From positions 1-64,000 of the forward strand of contig JAFQHO010000072.1 in assembly GCA_017397925.1 (NCBI GenBank): DNA of 64,000 nucleotides. Direction: 5' to 3'. Within the stretch, counting starts at the first letter, position 1; each line of letters begins with the position of its first letter. This DNA comes from Ruminococcus sp. (GTDB taxonomy: Bacteria > Bacillota > Clostridia > Oscillospirales > Ruminococcaceae). Below are positions 32,597 to 42,636 of this stretch, one piece after another. The translations under genes and the position numbers were made by a program. The notes below the pieces were generated by a model. The model was not told the DNA's origin and searched no databases. It saw only the letters and a program-made list of their open reading frames with translations.

Positions 32597-32628
32597 AAAA
32601 ACGCACGGAAGCTATTCCGTGCGTTTTA
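32597..32628 (-). terminator. Terminator of the GGDEF/EAL gene
   Basis: On the minus strand AACGCACGGAA-TAGC-TTCCGTGCGTT (11 bp) is followed by TTTATG. It overlaps the last bases of the GGDEF/EAL gene and the region upstream of the ADP-ribosyltransferase-like gene. Confidence 0.8.
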
Positions 32629-34929
32629 TTTCATTCTGAATCGCTTGTTGAGATACAGTGTCTCAAAATCCTCAACAGGCATAGGCTTTGCGAAGTAGAA
32701 TCCCTGATAAATATCGCAGCCGAACCGCGACAGGAACTCAACCTGTTCAAGCTTTTCAACGCCCTCAGTAATAACCTGCATATTCAGGGATTTCGCAAGG
32801 GCAATAATCATTTTCAGTATAGTTGTACTTTTCTCGGGATTTGTAGTTTTCTGCAGGAATCCCATATCAATTTTCAGTACATCTGCATCGAGGTCTTTCA
32901 ACATATTCAGCGATGAATAACCGCTGCCAAAATCGTCTATTTCAACGATAAATCCACGCTTACGCAGCCTTGCAATAAGCTGAAGATGATTTGTTGGGTC
33001 ATCCATAATAGCACTTTCCGTAACTTCAAGATGAAGCCTTGCAGGGTCAATGTTATACTTATATATAAGACCTGTGATAACATTGTAAACATCAAGAAGA
33101 TAGAAGTCCTTCTGAGAAATATTAATTGAAAGATAGCTCTTTTTCAATCCCATTTCGTCCCATTTTTTAAGCTGAATGCAGGCAAGCTCCCACATATGCC
33201 TGTCAAGACGGCTGATAAGACCTGTCTGCTCCAGAATTTTAATAAACTGGTCAGGACGAATCATACCGTCAGTGGGATGAAACCAGCGTACAAGAACCTC
33301 CCCTCCCCTGATACAACCATTCGAAGCAATCTGCGGCTGTACATAAGGGCGGAAATGACCGTTATTTATTGCTGACTCAAATTCACTTATTATACGGTGG
33401 TCGCCAATAAAGCTTTCACGAAGCTCTGTTTTATAGTATGCAACACGATTTCTGAAACTATCCTTGATAGTACGTATAGCAAGCATAGCGTGGTCGCACA
33501 TGACTGAAACCTTCATATCACGGTCAGTTACGCGATACACACCAATGTGAATATGTGTCTTGAATGACGTGTTTTCCACAAAAGAGTCTGCCATAGAATA
33601 ACAGGCAAGGAGTGCTTCCTCGGAGTAGCGTCTCCGCGGCATACAGATAGCAAATCTGTCACCTGTAAGACGAGCATACACGCAATAGCTTCCACCGAAT
33701 TTTCTCGTAATATCGGCAATTTTTTTCAGCAACTCGTCACCCTCAGGGACACCGAAAACATCATTAACAATCTTGAAATTCTTGACGTCAGTAACGATGA
33801 TATTATAATCCTCGTCCTTATTTTCTTTGAGCATAGCTTCAACTACGTCATAGAAATATTCCTTGTTGTAAAGTCCGGTAAGTTTATCGTGAGTTGCACG
33901 ATATTTCTCAGTTTCATATTTTATGAATTCCTCTGTCTTATCGTGAATGAGGAAGAAATAACCGAGACTTTTCATCAAACTGTCGTATATACGACGATAT
34001 TCAATTGTATAATAGTGCCTTTCCTCGCCTATTTTTCTTGTCATTTCCCAGATATGTATGGAATTACCGTCTTTTATCTCATCGCGTCTCCATATTTTCA
34101 GCTGTTCATCAAGAGTATTAACACTACTGTCCGCTGCACAGAATTCAACGGCAGCAGTATTGGCGTGTACGATATTTCCGTCAATATCCACACAAACAAT
34201 ACCGTCCTTCATACTTGCAACAGTGAAGAACATAAGCCTGTCCATAAGTCCCCTTGGTATATATATAAGGGAGAAATAGAATATCAGGAAGCCCTCCAGA
34301 GAATAAAGACCAATAGAGTAGTCAAACTTGAAATCCATATACAGATGCAGGAAACTAAGCACCGCAAGACAGCATATAGAGAAGAACAGTGAACTGTACT
34401 TTATCCCGTAGGCTCTTGGTGAAATGAGCATTTTGTGAACAAGCAGTCCCATAACCACCAAAGCCATAAACATAACAAGAATAGTATGATACGTGTAAAT
34501 CATACTATAATCGTAGGTACGGTGGAATACGTTTCCGAATTCATCAGCAAGCCTTTCCACTTTAAAAGCTATACACTTAAAGGGATTTATCAGAAGAATA
34601 ACAGCGTCAATACCGGCCGCAATGAATATGGGCATACGCATAAAACCCAGACCGTCAGATTTTCCGATATAATGCCGCGTAAATGAAAGCAAGGACATAA
34701 CAGTCATAGTTTCAAATATGTTGTAAATCGCAAACAATATAAGGGACAATTTCTCGTTAGGTATAAGCATAGCTGAAACGTTAAACAGGGTAACGCCCAT
34801 AGCACAGGACAGCAAACGCCTTACATACGTTTCAAGAGGATTGTTTTTAAGCTTAACAATGCAGTAGACAACGCATACAGTCAGAATAACTGTACCTGTC
34901 AACAGCAAGCTTATCATAAACCAAATCAT
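32626..34929 (-). CDS. Seven-helix membrane protein with degenerate GGDEF and intact EAL domain
   Basis: Residues 1-225 form about seven membrane helices; then come a PAS-like part (about 235-340), a GGDEF domain (about 345-500) and an EAL domain (about 510-755). The GGDEF active-site motif reads RLTGDRF, so cyclase activity is doubtful. The EAL domain retains GGEVLVRW (EVL for EAL), SINISQKDF, LEVTES, DDFGSGYSSL, LKID and EGVE, the residues needed for metal binding and catalysis. It is therefore predicted to break down cyclic di-GMP, with the degenerate GGDEF perhaps sensing GTP. Membrane signals are probably the input. Confidence 0.9.
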   Translation of the reverse strand: MIWFMISLLLTGTVILTVCVVYCIVKLKNNPLETYVRRLLSCAMGVTLFNVSAMLIPNEKLSLILFAIYNIFETMTVMSLLSFTRHYIGKSDGLGFMRMPIFIAAGIDAVILLINPFKCIAFKVERLADEFGNVFHRTYDYSMIYTYHTILVMFMALVVMGLLVHKMLISPRAYGIKYSSLFFSICCLAVLSFLHLYMDFKFDYSIGLYSLEGFLIFYFSLIYIPRGLMDRLMFFTVASMKDGIVCVDIDGNIVHANTAAVEFCAADSSVNTLDEQLKIWRRDEIKDGNSIHIWEMTRKIGEERHYYTIEYRRIYDSLMKSLGYFFLIHDKTEEFIKYETEKYRATHDKLTGLYNKEYFYDVVEAMLKENKDEDYNIIVTDVKNFKIVNDVFGVPEGDELLKKIADITRKFGGSYCVYARLTGDRFAICMPRRRYSEEALLACYSMADSFVENTSFKTHIHIGVYRVTDRDMKVSVMCDHAMLAIRTIKDSFRNRVAYYKTELRESFIGDHRIISEFESAINNGHFRPYVQPQIASNGCIRGGEVLVRWFHPTDGMIRPDQFIKILEQTGLISRLDRHMWELACIQLKKWDEMGLKKSYLSINISQKDFYLLDVYNVITGLIYKYNIDPARLHLEVTESAIMDDPTNHLQLIARLRKRGFIVEIDDFGSGYSSLNMLKDLDADVLKIDMGFLQKTTNPEKSTTILKMIIALAKSLNMQVITEGVEKLEQVEFLSRFGCDIYQGFYFAKPMPVEDFETLYLNKRFRMK

Positions 34930-35098
34930 TAAACATCATCCCAATCCAGGACGGAAAAAAGATTACCGCCTGAGGTCTTTTAGTAAGCAGCCTGCCGAAT
35001 CAGACTGCGATAACACACTTATATAATTTCCTTAAACTAATTGTACCATATTTTCACAGATTTGTCAATAACCCAACACAAAATTTAAGAGAAAACCT

Positions 35099-35623
35099 TT
35101 AATTTATTAATAGTGTTAATATTGTATCATTTAGCTTATCATAATAAAATATAAACACAATAGTCAGAAACGTCGAGAAAGCAACACGGAGCAAGCTGTT
35201 AAAAATACGGAATTCGCGCTGTTTTTTCGACGAATCCGCCAGAATTTCGAGTATCGTACCGCCGTCAAGAAATTTATAAGGCAGCAGATTAAGCAAACCC
35301 TCCATAAGAGAAAAAACCGCAAAATATCCGCCTTTTCCCCCTGCAATAAGAATCAGGAATGCAAGAATATTTGCAAGGGGACCGCATAACTGAATAAAAG
35401 CCGCAGTTTTAAGGGAATTTAACGGTGCAGCCGTTATTTTTATCCCCATCCAGCTGAATTCAATGCAGTTTACAGAGCCGCCTGTAAGATAGACAGCAAG
35501 AATATGCCCTGCTTCGTGTATGATACAAGCCGCGTAAAAGCCCAGTATAAGGGCATTTTCTCTAAAAATAAATATAAGGGCATTAAACAGCAAAAAAGAA
35601 AACTTAACTCTTATTTTCGGCAT
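35099..35623 (-). CDS. SpoIVFB-like M50 site-2 protease
   Basis: A 174-residue membrane protease with HEAGH (residues 36-40; zinc ligands and Glu base) in the first helical part and NLLPYKFLDGG (third zinc ligand Asp) in the second. Four to five membrane helices surround them. Both motifs and size match SpoIVFB-type intramembrane proteases, which activate pro-sigma-K during sporulation in Bacillus. Its start overlaps the upstream membrane-protein gene by 13 bases. No CBS domain is present at the C-terminus, unlike Bacillus SpoIVFB. Confidence 0.82.
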   Translation of the reverse strand: MPKIRVKFSFLLFNALIFIFRENALILGFYAACIIHEAGHILAVYLTGGSVNCIEFSWMGIKITAAPLNSLKTAAFIQLCGPLANILAFLILIAGGKGGYFAVFSLMEGLLNLLPYKFLDGGTILEILADSSKKQREFRIFNSLLRVAFSTFLTIVFIFYYDKLNDTILTLLIN

Positions 35624-35898
35624 AATTCCTCTAACAATTCTATAGGATTTTCAAAAAGTTCATTTTCAGAAGATGAAAAATCCTTTACCATTAAAAACAG
35701 TTCTTCAGCCATATCGGGAAATCGAATATTCATCAAAATAAGCCCCACAGCTAAAAGCAAGCACAATATCCCCTGCATTGCAGGAATATCCTCAAGAAGT
35801 CCCTCACGCCTGCGTCGTTTTTCCTCAGTTTCAAGATATTCTGTCGTATCTTTGTCAGGCATAGTTGCCTGTATTTCTTCATTTTCTTCTGTAACCAT
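35611..35898 (-). CDS. Single-helix membrane protein, possible SpoIVFA-like partner
   Basis: A 95-residue protein: acidic N-terminus, basic patch EKRRRREGL, one membrane helix (about 42-60, QGILCLLLAVGLILMNI), then an acidic tail. It overlaps the M50 protease gene. In Bacillus, the SpoIVFB protease is preceded by its anchor SpoIVFA, which also has one membrane helix but carries a peptidase-like domain outside. That domain is missing here, so equivalence is only suggested by position. Confidence 0.65.
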   Translation of the reverse strand: MVTEENEEIQATMPDKDTTEYLETEEKRRRREGLLEDIPAMQGILCLLLAVGLILMNIRFPDMAEELFLMVKDFSSSENELFENPIELLEELCRK

Positions 35899-35996
35899 AA
35901 TATTTCACGCTCCTCTTGTGAAATATATGTGAAAACAGCGGAATATAGAACAAAAAATCTAATTATCCCCATAATTTTTACTTGCATTTCGCTGTA

Positions 35997-36026
35997 TTGA
36001 CACCATATATAAATATGTTGTATAAT
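35997..36026 (+). promoter_or_regulatory. Promoter of the lipoprotein-radA operon
   Basis: TTGACA (35,997-36,002), 18-bp spacer, TATAAT (36,021-36,026). Confidence 0.78.
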
Positions 36027-36060
36027 ATATAATGACAGATTATATATTGGAGGGTTTAAA

Positions 36061-37119
36061 TTGAAAAAATACTACAGTTTATTCTTATTGACAGCTGCTG
36101 CCACAATACTGACAGGATGCAATGACAAGGGCGGCGATACTTCTGCAAGTACACCCGCGGAGAAAACTGACCCTGAAAGCATTTCTTTCAGCTGGCAGGC
36201 TCCTTATGAGGAAAAAATCAATGAATTCAAAGGCTCTGATAGCTACACAGAGACTTCTGCATTTGATATAATTGATGTTTCAGGTGACAAAACTCCTGAG
36301 CTTATCATTTCACCCGGTAATGAAGCTACTGCTAAATGTCGTATTTATACATATAAGGACGATGCTGTTTCTGAGCTTGGAGAAATTGGCAACTTTGGCA
36401 CATTTTCCTACTGTCCCGAAACAAATGTAATCAAGGATGAATTTGTGGGAAATGGCTTTATATTAGGAAAAATCTACTCACTTAAAACATTCCCCCTAAA
36501 TACACTTCTCTCTTACAGCGACAACTCGGATTCTGCGTCAATGGGCGGCGAAATATATCACGAAATCAACGGCGTTCACGTATCTCTCGCTGAATACGAG
36601 GAGGCAATAGCCCCCTATTCCGCCCTCAACACAATTGAAGTAGGCAGACGCTTTACAATGGGTGATAATGCGATAAATTACGGTTTACGCTATTCCGAAA
36701 GCTGGAGCGCTGTACTGGATAAAGACCAGAAGAAGCTCTGCAAGGAAAAGTTGGAAGCTGAGCTTGCATTGGCACAGGAGGAAGGCAGAAACGGTGCATT
36801 CGATTTCTGCGACCTTAACGGTGATAAAACCCCTGAGCTTATAATCTCCGCCGGTAATGTGCCTGAGGCAGTCTGCACCGTCTACTATTTCTCAAGCGGA
36901 CAGCTTGTACAAATGGAAGGAACATACGGTGTTAACGGCGCTCTCAGCTTTGATACGGAGCAATATATTTTCTTTAATGATAACGGTGCCGAAAGCAAAT
37001 ACTGGAGCATTGCCAATTCTGCATTCTCAGCCAATGAGTATAAAAAATCCGACAGCATAACCTCCACCGGCAGAAAATACCCCTTGAACGAAAGCGGAAT
37101 TTCCGCTGTATTTGGTTGA
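36061..37119 (+). CDS. Lipoprotein with two VCBS/FG-GAP-like repeats
   Basis: The start codon is TTG at 36,061, 6 bases after GGAGGG. Residues 1-20 form a lipoprotein signal with lipobox LTGC. The mature protein contains two copies of a calcium-binding-like turn: DVSGDKTPELIISPGNE (about 78) and DLNGDKTPELIISAGNV (about 254), each followed by similar beta strands. The two halves look duplicated. Such repeats occur in surface lipoproteins of Ruminococcus and may bind calcium. No enzyme motif is seen. It ends 1 base before the radA start. Confidence 0.82.
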   Translation: MKKYYSLFLLTAAATILTGCNDKGGDTSASTPAEKTDPESISFSWQAPYEEKINEFKGSDSYTETSAFDIIDVSGDKTPELIISPGNEATAKCRIYTYKDDAVSELGEIGNFGTFSYCPETNVIKDEFVGNGFILGKIYSLKTFPLNTLLSYSDNSDSASMGGEIYHEINGVHVSLAEYEEAIAPYSALNTIEVGRRFTMGDNAINYGLRYSESWSAVLDKDQKKLCKEKLEAELALAQEEGRNGAFDFCDLNGDKTPELIISAGNVPEAVCTVYYFSSGQLVQMEGTYGVNGALSFDTEQYIFFNDNGAESKYWSIANSAFSANEYKKSDSITSTGRKYPLNESGISAVFG

Positions 37120-37120
37120 T

Positions 37121-38479
37121 ATGGCTAAGTCACGCTATGTATATATATGCAGCAAGTGCGGCAGCGAAAGTCCAAAATGGAACGGACGCTGCTCCTCCTG
37201 CGGCTCCTGGAATACACTTGAAGAAGAACTTATAGAAAACGGAACAGGCAATTCTTCATATACTATTCCCAATCTTTCCGATGAAATCCTCGAACTTGCT
37301 GATATAGGCGATGATACCGATGTACGCTATAATACGGGAATCGGCGAGCTTGACCGCGTTCTTGGCGGCGGACTTGTAAAAGGCTCTCTTGTGCTTTTAG
37401 GCGGTGAGCCCGGTATCGGAAAAAGTACCCTGCTATTGCAGATATGCCAGTTTTTAGGAGAAAATCACTCGGTACTCTATGTATCGGGAGAGGAATCTGC
37501 AAGACAGTTGAAACTCCGTGCAGCAAGACTTGGAGTAGACTCTGAAAATCTGTACATACTTACAGCAACCGAAGCAGAGGCAGTTGCTGAAACAATCGCT
37601 TCAAGCGCCCCTGATATTGCTATAATCGACTCCGTACAGACAATGAGCATAAGCCGTATTTCGTCAAGTCCCGGAAGTCTTACACAGGTGAGAGAATGTT
37701 CAAATCTGTTTATGCATACCGCGAAAAAGCAGGAAATCCCCATAATTATAGTAGGCCACGTCAACAAGGACGGCGCAATTGCAGGCCCTAAGGTTATGGA
37801 GCATATAGTTGACGCTGTACTCTATTTTGAGGGTGAACGTCATCAGAGCTACCGCCTGCTCCGTGCGGTGAAAAACCGTTTCGGCTCTACAAATGAAATA
37901 GGTGTATTTGAAATGCTCGACAAAGGGCTTGCAGAGGTTGAAAATCCCTCTCAGATGCTTCTTTCGGGCAGACCTCTCAATGTATCGGGTACCTGCGTAG
38001 CCTGCGTTATGGAGGGCAGCCGTCCCATTCTTGCGGAGGTTCAGGCTCTTGCAGCTAAAACAAGCTATTCCGCACCGAGAAGAATGACTACAGGATTTGA
38101 TTTCAACCGTCTGAGCATTCTCATAGCCGTTCTTGAAAAACGACTGGGCATTTTTATGGGCAGCCTTGATATATATCTTAATATAGTTGGCGGTTTCCGT
38201 CTTGATGAGCCTGCTGCCGACCTTCCTGTAGCTATGGCGCTTTATTCGGGTATTATGGACAAGCCCATTGATGAAACAATTATTTCATTCGGAGAAATCG
38301 GACTTGGCGGTGAACTTCGTTCCGTTTCCCACGCTGCGCAGAGAATACGCGAGGCTGAACGTATGGGCTTTACTAAGGTGATTATCCCGAAGCATAACGC
38401 TTCACAGATAAATCCAAAGGATTACAATATTGATATTATCCCTGCAGCTACGGTAAAACAGGCATTCGGGGCTATATAA
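37121..38479 (+). CDS. radA: DNA repair protein RadA
   Basis: RadA helps branch migration in recombinational repair. The N-terminal zinc finger is CSKCGSESPKWNGRCSSC. The RecA-like ATPase has Walker A GGEPGIGKST, the RadA-specific KNRFGST motif at about residue 250, and a Lon-protease-like C-terminal domain (FMGSLDIYLNIVGG, DLPVAMAL). Length 452 is normal. ATG 37,121 begins 1 base after the lipoprotein stop, with no strong ribosome site, which suggests coupling. Confidence 0.96.
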   Translation: MAKSRYVYICSKCGSESPKWNGRCSSCGSWNTLEEELIENGTGNSSYTIPNLSDEILELADIGDDTDVRYNTGIGELDRVLGGGLVKGSLVLLGGEPGIGKSTLLLQICQFLGENHSVLYVSGEESARQLKLRAARLGVDSENLYILTATEAEAVAETIASSAPDIAIIDSVQTMSISRISSSPGSLTQVRECSNLFMHTAKKQEIPIIIVGHVNKDGAIAGPKVMEHIVDAVLYFEGERHQSYRLLRAVKNRFGSTNEIGVFEMLDKGLAEVENPSQMLLSGRPLNVSGTCVACVMEGSRPILAEVQALAAKTSYSAPRRMTTGFDFNRLSILIAVLEKRLGIFMGSLDIYLNIVGGFRLDEPAADLPVAMALYSGIMDKPIDETIISFGEIGLGGELRSVSHAAQRIREAERMGFTKVIIPKHNASQINPKDYNIDIIPAATVKQAFGAI

Positions 38480-38488
38480 GGAGAAAAA

Positions 38489-39124
38489 ATGAACAGATAT
38501 ATCAAATCAATCGCAGCGGCATCAGCTGTTTCTTTATTGCTGTGCGGCTGTTCCACAGAGGCAGATAACGGAAGCATTCCGGATAGTACACCATCTGTTT
38601 CTGATACTGAACTTCTTGATGAAGCTGTACAGCCATTCAAGGATTATTTCAGCGGATTTCTTGCAAAAGACGGCGAAAAAGTGCTGTTTTCTACAACTCC
38701 GCAGACTTATATTGATGAAATGAAGGCCACAGGTAAATACGAGGAATTGCTGTCACAGACTGTTGACAGCCTTATACCCGTTACTTTAGGTTCCTGGGAG
38801 GAACAATACGGTGATAATGTATCCGTGGAATTCATTGAAATAACCGACAGTTCCCGCCTTTCCGCAGAACAGCTTGATTTGGCTGAGCTTTGTTACAAAT
38901 ACGGCTACTATGATATTAACGCCGAAGCTGAAGTAGCAGAGGGTTTTGAGGTTAAATTCCGCTACAGCATAAGCGGTTCTGAAAGTTCCGTAGAAAATGA
39001 GCTTACAAATTGCTTTGTGAGAATTGATAACGACGGCTGGAAAATGCTTTCCATCACTGCTGCCGACCTTGAACAATTCCGCGGAGCTGACAGCATAAAA
39101 TCAGAAGAAAATCCTGAAACATAA
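38489..39124 (+). CDS. Unknown lipoprotein
   Basis: A 211-residue protein with a lipoprotein signal (lipobox LLLCGC, Cys22) and a negatively charged mature part. Residues 40-200 form an alpha+beta region with the look of a DUF-type ligand domain (NTF2-like length) but no motif I can name. AAGGAG lies 6 bases before the ATG. It is 9 bases after radA and 15 before the ABC ATPase gene, so the four genes may be co-transcribed. Confidence 0.8.
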   Translation: MNRYIKSIAAASAVSLLLCGCSTEADNGSIPDSTPSVSDTELLDEAVQPFKDYFSGFLAKDGEKVLFSTTPQTYIDEMKATGKYEELLSQTVDSLIPVTLGSWEEQYGDNVSVEFIEITDSSRLSAEQLDLAELCYKYGYYDINAEAEVAEGFEVKFRYSISGSESSVENELTNCFVRIDNDGWKMLSITAADLEQFRGADSIKSEENPET

Positions 39125-39139
39125 CTGAAAGGGGCTTAT

Positions 39140-39844
39140 ATGGCGGCTTTTGTTGAATTCAAAGATGTAAAAAAGACGTATAAAACAGGCGAAACGGAAA
39201 TCAACGCTCTCAACGGGGCTGATTTTGAGATAAACAAGGGTGAATTCTGCGTTATTGTAGGTGCTTCAGGTGCCGGTAAGACTACAATCCTCAATATTCT
39301 CGGCGGTATGGATACTCTTACAAGCGGAAGTGTCATACTTGACGGTACGGATATATCCAAAATGTCCAAAAAACAGCTTACCGCCTACAGAAGATACGAT
39401 ATAGGCTTTGTATTCCAATTCTATAATCTGGTACAAAATCTTACTGCCCTTGAAAATGTGGAGCTTGCGGCACAGATATGCCGTGAACCCCTTGATGCCG
39501 CAGAGGTACTTAAACAGGTTGGACTTGAGGAACGTATGAAGAATTTCCCTGCACAGCTTTCAGGCGGCGAACAGCAGAGAGTTGCCATTGCAAGAGCTTT
39601 GGCGAAAAATCCTAAGCTGCTCCTTTGCGATGAGCCTACCGGCGCACTGGACTACAATACAGGAAAGGCTGTATTGAAGCTTTTACAGGATACCTGCCGT
39701 AAAACAGGTATGACTGTTGTTGTCATCACACACAATTCCGCTATTTCTGCTATGGCTGACAGAATTATAAAAGTCAAGAACGGTAAAGTGTCAAATATGC
39801 GGCTCAACGATAATATCGTTGATGTTGCTGATATTGAATGGTGA
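39140..39844 (+). CDS. ABC transporter ATPase, MacB/LolD type
   Basis: Walker A is GASGAGKTT, signature [15 protein letters not shown], Walker [13 protein letters not shown], and the switch His is in VVITHN. These place it among MacB/LolD (3.A.1.122/125-type) ATPases, which power FtsX-fold permeases that move lipids, peptides or lipoproteins. It overlaps the permease gene by 7 bases. Confidence 0.95.
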   Translation: MAAFVEFKDVKKTYKTGETEINALNGADFEINKGEFCVIVGASGAGKTTILNILGGMDTLTSGSVILDGTDISKMSKKQLTAYRRYDIGFVFQFYNLVQNLTALENVELAAQICREPLDAAEVLKQVGLEERMKNFPAQLSGGEQQRVAIARALAKNPKLLLCDEPTGALDYNTGKAVLKLLQDTCRKTGMTVVVITHNSAISAMADRIIKVKNGKVSNMRLNDNIVDVADIEW

Positions 39845-42636
39845 CGGCTATGGCGCGTTCTATGAGAAAAACTACGCTCCGCGAAATAAAGAATACTCTG
39901 GGAAGATATATGGCTATTCTGGCTATTATCGCCCTTGGTGTGGGATTTTTCGCAGGAGTGCGTGATACTACCCCTGCAATGGTGAATATGATGAACATAT
40001 TCCTCAGGGAGAATAATTTTTACGATTACAGAATTATTTCAACATCGGGCTGGAACGATGACAGCGTAAACGAATTTTCACAGCAGCCATATGTACAGTA
40101 CGCTGAGGGAAGTATCTCCCTTGACGCTCTGTATTGCGTTCCTCGCCGCTCAATTGATGAAACTGTACTGAAAACCCATATGCTGCCCGAAAATATAAAC
40201 GGTATTCGTGTGGTAGAAGGTACTCTCCCTGCAAAGGCGGACGAATGTGCAATTGAGCATAACAAGGGTTATAAAATCGGCGATAAAATCAGGGTTACTG
40301 ACACTAACGAGACTGAAACCCTTGAAATATTGGGAAATTCAGAGTATACTGTCACTGCTCTTGTTATGTCCTCCTGCTATATCAACCACGAAAAGGGTAC
40401 AACTCCTCTTGGAAACGGTACTTTAGACAGCTTTGTGTATCTCCACAAGGATGCCTTTGATACTGAATACTATACCGAGATTTATGTCCGCTTTGATAAT
40501 GACTATACTATGTATTCCGAGGAATACGACGAATTTATGGAAAATCGCTCTGATGAATGGGAAACTATATCAGAGGATATTGCTCTGAAACATCACAACT
40601 CCCTTATGGACGATGCAAAGGCTGAAATCGCTGACGCTAAGGCAGAACTTGAGGATAAGCGCGCTGAGGGACAGGGGGAGCTTGATAAATCCGCAAAGGA
40701 TATTGCTGACGGCAAGAAACAGCTTGCTGATACTAAAGCTGAGCTTGACAGTGCAAAGGCTGACCTTGATATGCTGAAAGCTTTTATGGGCGACAGTTCC
40801 CCTCAGTATACGGAAGGTATGGCTCAGTATGAGCAGGGACTTGCGGAATATGAAAAGGCTGTGGCTGACCTTGAAAAGGGTGAAAAGGAATATAACGACG
40901 GTCTTGCGGAATTCAATGAGAAAATTGCTGAGGGCGAAAAGGAAATTGCCGACGCTGAAAAGAAAATAAACGACACAAAATCTCCCTCTGTATATCTTCT
41001 TGACCGTAATACTAATATCGGTTATGCTCTGTTTGAAAACGATTCTGAAATTGTGGAGCAGGTTGCAAAGGTTTTCCCCATATTCTTCATACTTGTGGCG
41101 GCTCTCGTGTGTATGACTACTATGAGCCGTATGGTTGAGGAACAGCGTACACAAATAGGCATTCTAAAGGCTATCGGTTACTCTGAGGCTTCGATTATGG
41201 GAAAGTTTATGTTCTACTCCTGCTCGGCTGCTATTATCGGCTGTGTACTGGGCTTCTTTGTGGGTACAAGACTTTTCCCCGAAATTATTTGGATGACATA
41301 CAAGCTTATGTATATCCCTCTGGAAATGCCCTACTACTTCGACAGGGAGCTTGCAACTGCTGCTCTTGCAGTATCTTTGCTATGTTCCGCAGGTACAACC
41401 TGGATTTCCTGCCGCGTGGAGCTGAAAGAAACTGCCGCTTCTCTTATGCGTCCGAAGGCTCCTAAAGCCGGCAAACGAGTGCTTCCCGAATATATACCGT
41501 TCCTCTGGAACAGACTGAAATTCCTACATAAGGTATCAATACGCAATATTTTCCGCTATAAAGGCCGTTTCTTTATGATGGTTATCGGAATAGGCGGATG
41601 TATGGCTCTTCTGCTGACAGGCTTCGGTATCAAGGACTCCATTGCAGGCTTTGCAGATACGCAGTTTAATGAAATTCAGACCGCTGACGGTGCTGTTTCC
41701 TTTGAAACGGATAAAGCTGATTCCATACGTGACGCTCTTTCCGAAAAAACAAACGGATTTGTTATGATGCGGCACGGCTCCTGGGATTTGCTCTACGACA
41801 ACAGGGTTAAAAGCATTGAGCTTGATGCTGTTGAGAATTACGATGATATATCGCAGTTTATGGTTTTCCGCAATATGGAGAAGAATCCTATTGCCCCGCC
41901 TGAGCTGAATGAGGCTCTTGTAAGCCACAGTATATCTGAAAGATACGGCGTTGAAATCGGAGAAGAAATTACCCTCCGCGACGCTGATATGCGTGAATTA
42001 CACCTTAAAGTAACGGGAGTTTTTGAAAATCACGCTTATAATCTCATATATATAAGCGGCGATACCTACGAAAATCAGCTTGGAAAATCCCTAACTCCCA
42101 ACAAGGCGTTCATAAATTTCAATGACAGTGAGAATATAAACAGTCAGAGTTCCGCAATAAACAGCATTGACGGTGTTATTTCCGTTGAGAAGTTTGCTGA
42201 TACCCGCGACCGTATGGCTGATATGATGAGCAGCCTTGACTATATTGTGCTTCTTGTTATTGTCTGTGCGGCGGCTCTTGCTTTTATCGTCATATACAAT
42301 CTGACCAATATCAATATTACGGAGCGAATACGTGAAATCGCCACTATTAAGGTGCTTGGATTCTTCCGACGTGAGACTTCCGCTTATGTTCTCCGCGAGA
42401 ATATTGCCCTTACTTTTTTTGGTATCCTTGCAGGTGTTGCTATCGGCATTCCTCTCCACAGCTTCGTTATGTCGCAGATTAAAGTCGATATCGTTGATTT
42501 CAGCACTGTTATCTTTCCGCAGAGCTTTCTCTACAGCGCCGTTCTGACTTTGCTTTTCAACTTCATTGTAAATCTCTTTATGGAAGTAAAGCTTGAAAAA
42601 ATTAATATGGCTGAATCGCTTAAGTCGGTTGACTAA
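39838..42636 (+). CDS. FtsX-fold ABC permease with long coiled-coil insert
   Basis: A 932-residue permease. A membrane helix near residue 30 (AILAIIALGVGFFAGV) is followed by an extracytoplasmic domain with a coiled coil at about 255-385, rich in A/E/K/D (KAEIADAKAELEDKRAEG). Two FtsX-type membrane blocks follow: about 425-560 (FPIFFILVAALVCMTTMSR, QIGILKAIGYSEASI) and 810-925 (DYIVLLVIVCAAALAFIVIYN, EIATIKVLGF). Layout fits the large permeases seen in Firmicutes with a MacB-type ATPase. The coiled coil may span the wall. Substrate unknown; a resistance or lipid role is common in relatives. Confidence 0.9.
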   Translation: MVTAMARSMRKTTLREIKNTLGRYMAILAIIALGVGFFAGVRDTTPAMVNMMNIFLRENNFYDYRIISTSGWNDDSVNEFSQQPYVQYAEGSISLDALYCVPRRSIDETVLKTHMLPENINGIRVVEGTLPAKADECAIEHNKGYKIGDKIRVTDTNETETLEILGNSEYTVTALVMSSCYINHEKGTTPLGNGTLDSFVYLHKDAFDTEYYTEIYVRFDNDYTMYSEEYDEFMENRSDEWETISEDIALKHHNSLMDDAKAEIADAKAELEDKRAEGQGELDKSAKDIADGKKQLADTKAELDSAKADLDMLKAFMGDSSPQYTEGMAQYEQGLAEYEKAVADLEKGEKEYNDGLAEFNEKIAEGEKEIADAEKKINDTKSPSVYLLDRNTNIGYALFENDSEIVEQVAKVFPIFFILVAALVCMTTMSRMVEEQRTQIGILKAIGYSEASIMGKFMFYSCSAAIIGCVLGFFVGTRLFPEIIWMTYKLMYIPLEMPYYFDRELATAALAVSLLCSAGTTWISCRVELKETAASLMRPKAPKAGKRVLPEYIPFLWNRLKFLHKVSIRNIFRYKGRFFMMVIGIGGCMALLLTGFGIKDSIAGFADTQFNEIQTADGAVSFETDKADSIRDALSEKTNGFVMMRHGSWDLLYDNRVKSIELDAVENYDDISQFMVFRNMEKNPIAPPELNEALVSHSISERYGVEIGEEITLRDADMRELHLKVTGVFENHAYNLIYISGDTYENQLGKSLTPNKAFINFNDSENINSQSSAINSIDGVISVEKFADTRDRMADMMSSLDYIVLLVIVCAAALAFIVIYNLTNINITERIREIATIKVLGFFRRETSAYVLRENIALTFFGILAGVAIGIPLHSFVMSQIKVDIVDFSTVIFPQSFLYSAVLTLLFNFIVNLFMEVKLEKINMAESLKSVD

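Noticed and set aside
34930-35098. A cyclic di-GMP riboswitch before the GGDEF/EAL gene
   Set aside because: The leader has some stems but I could not place the conserved GEMM core bases.
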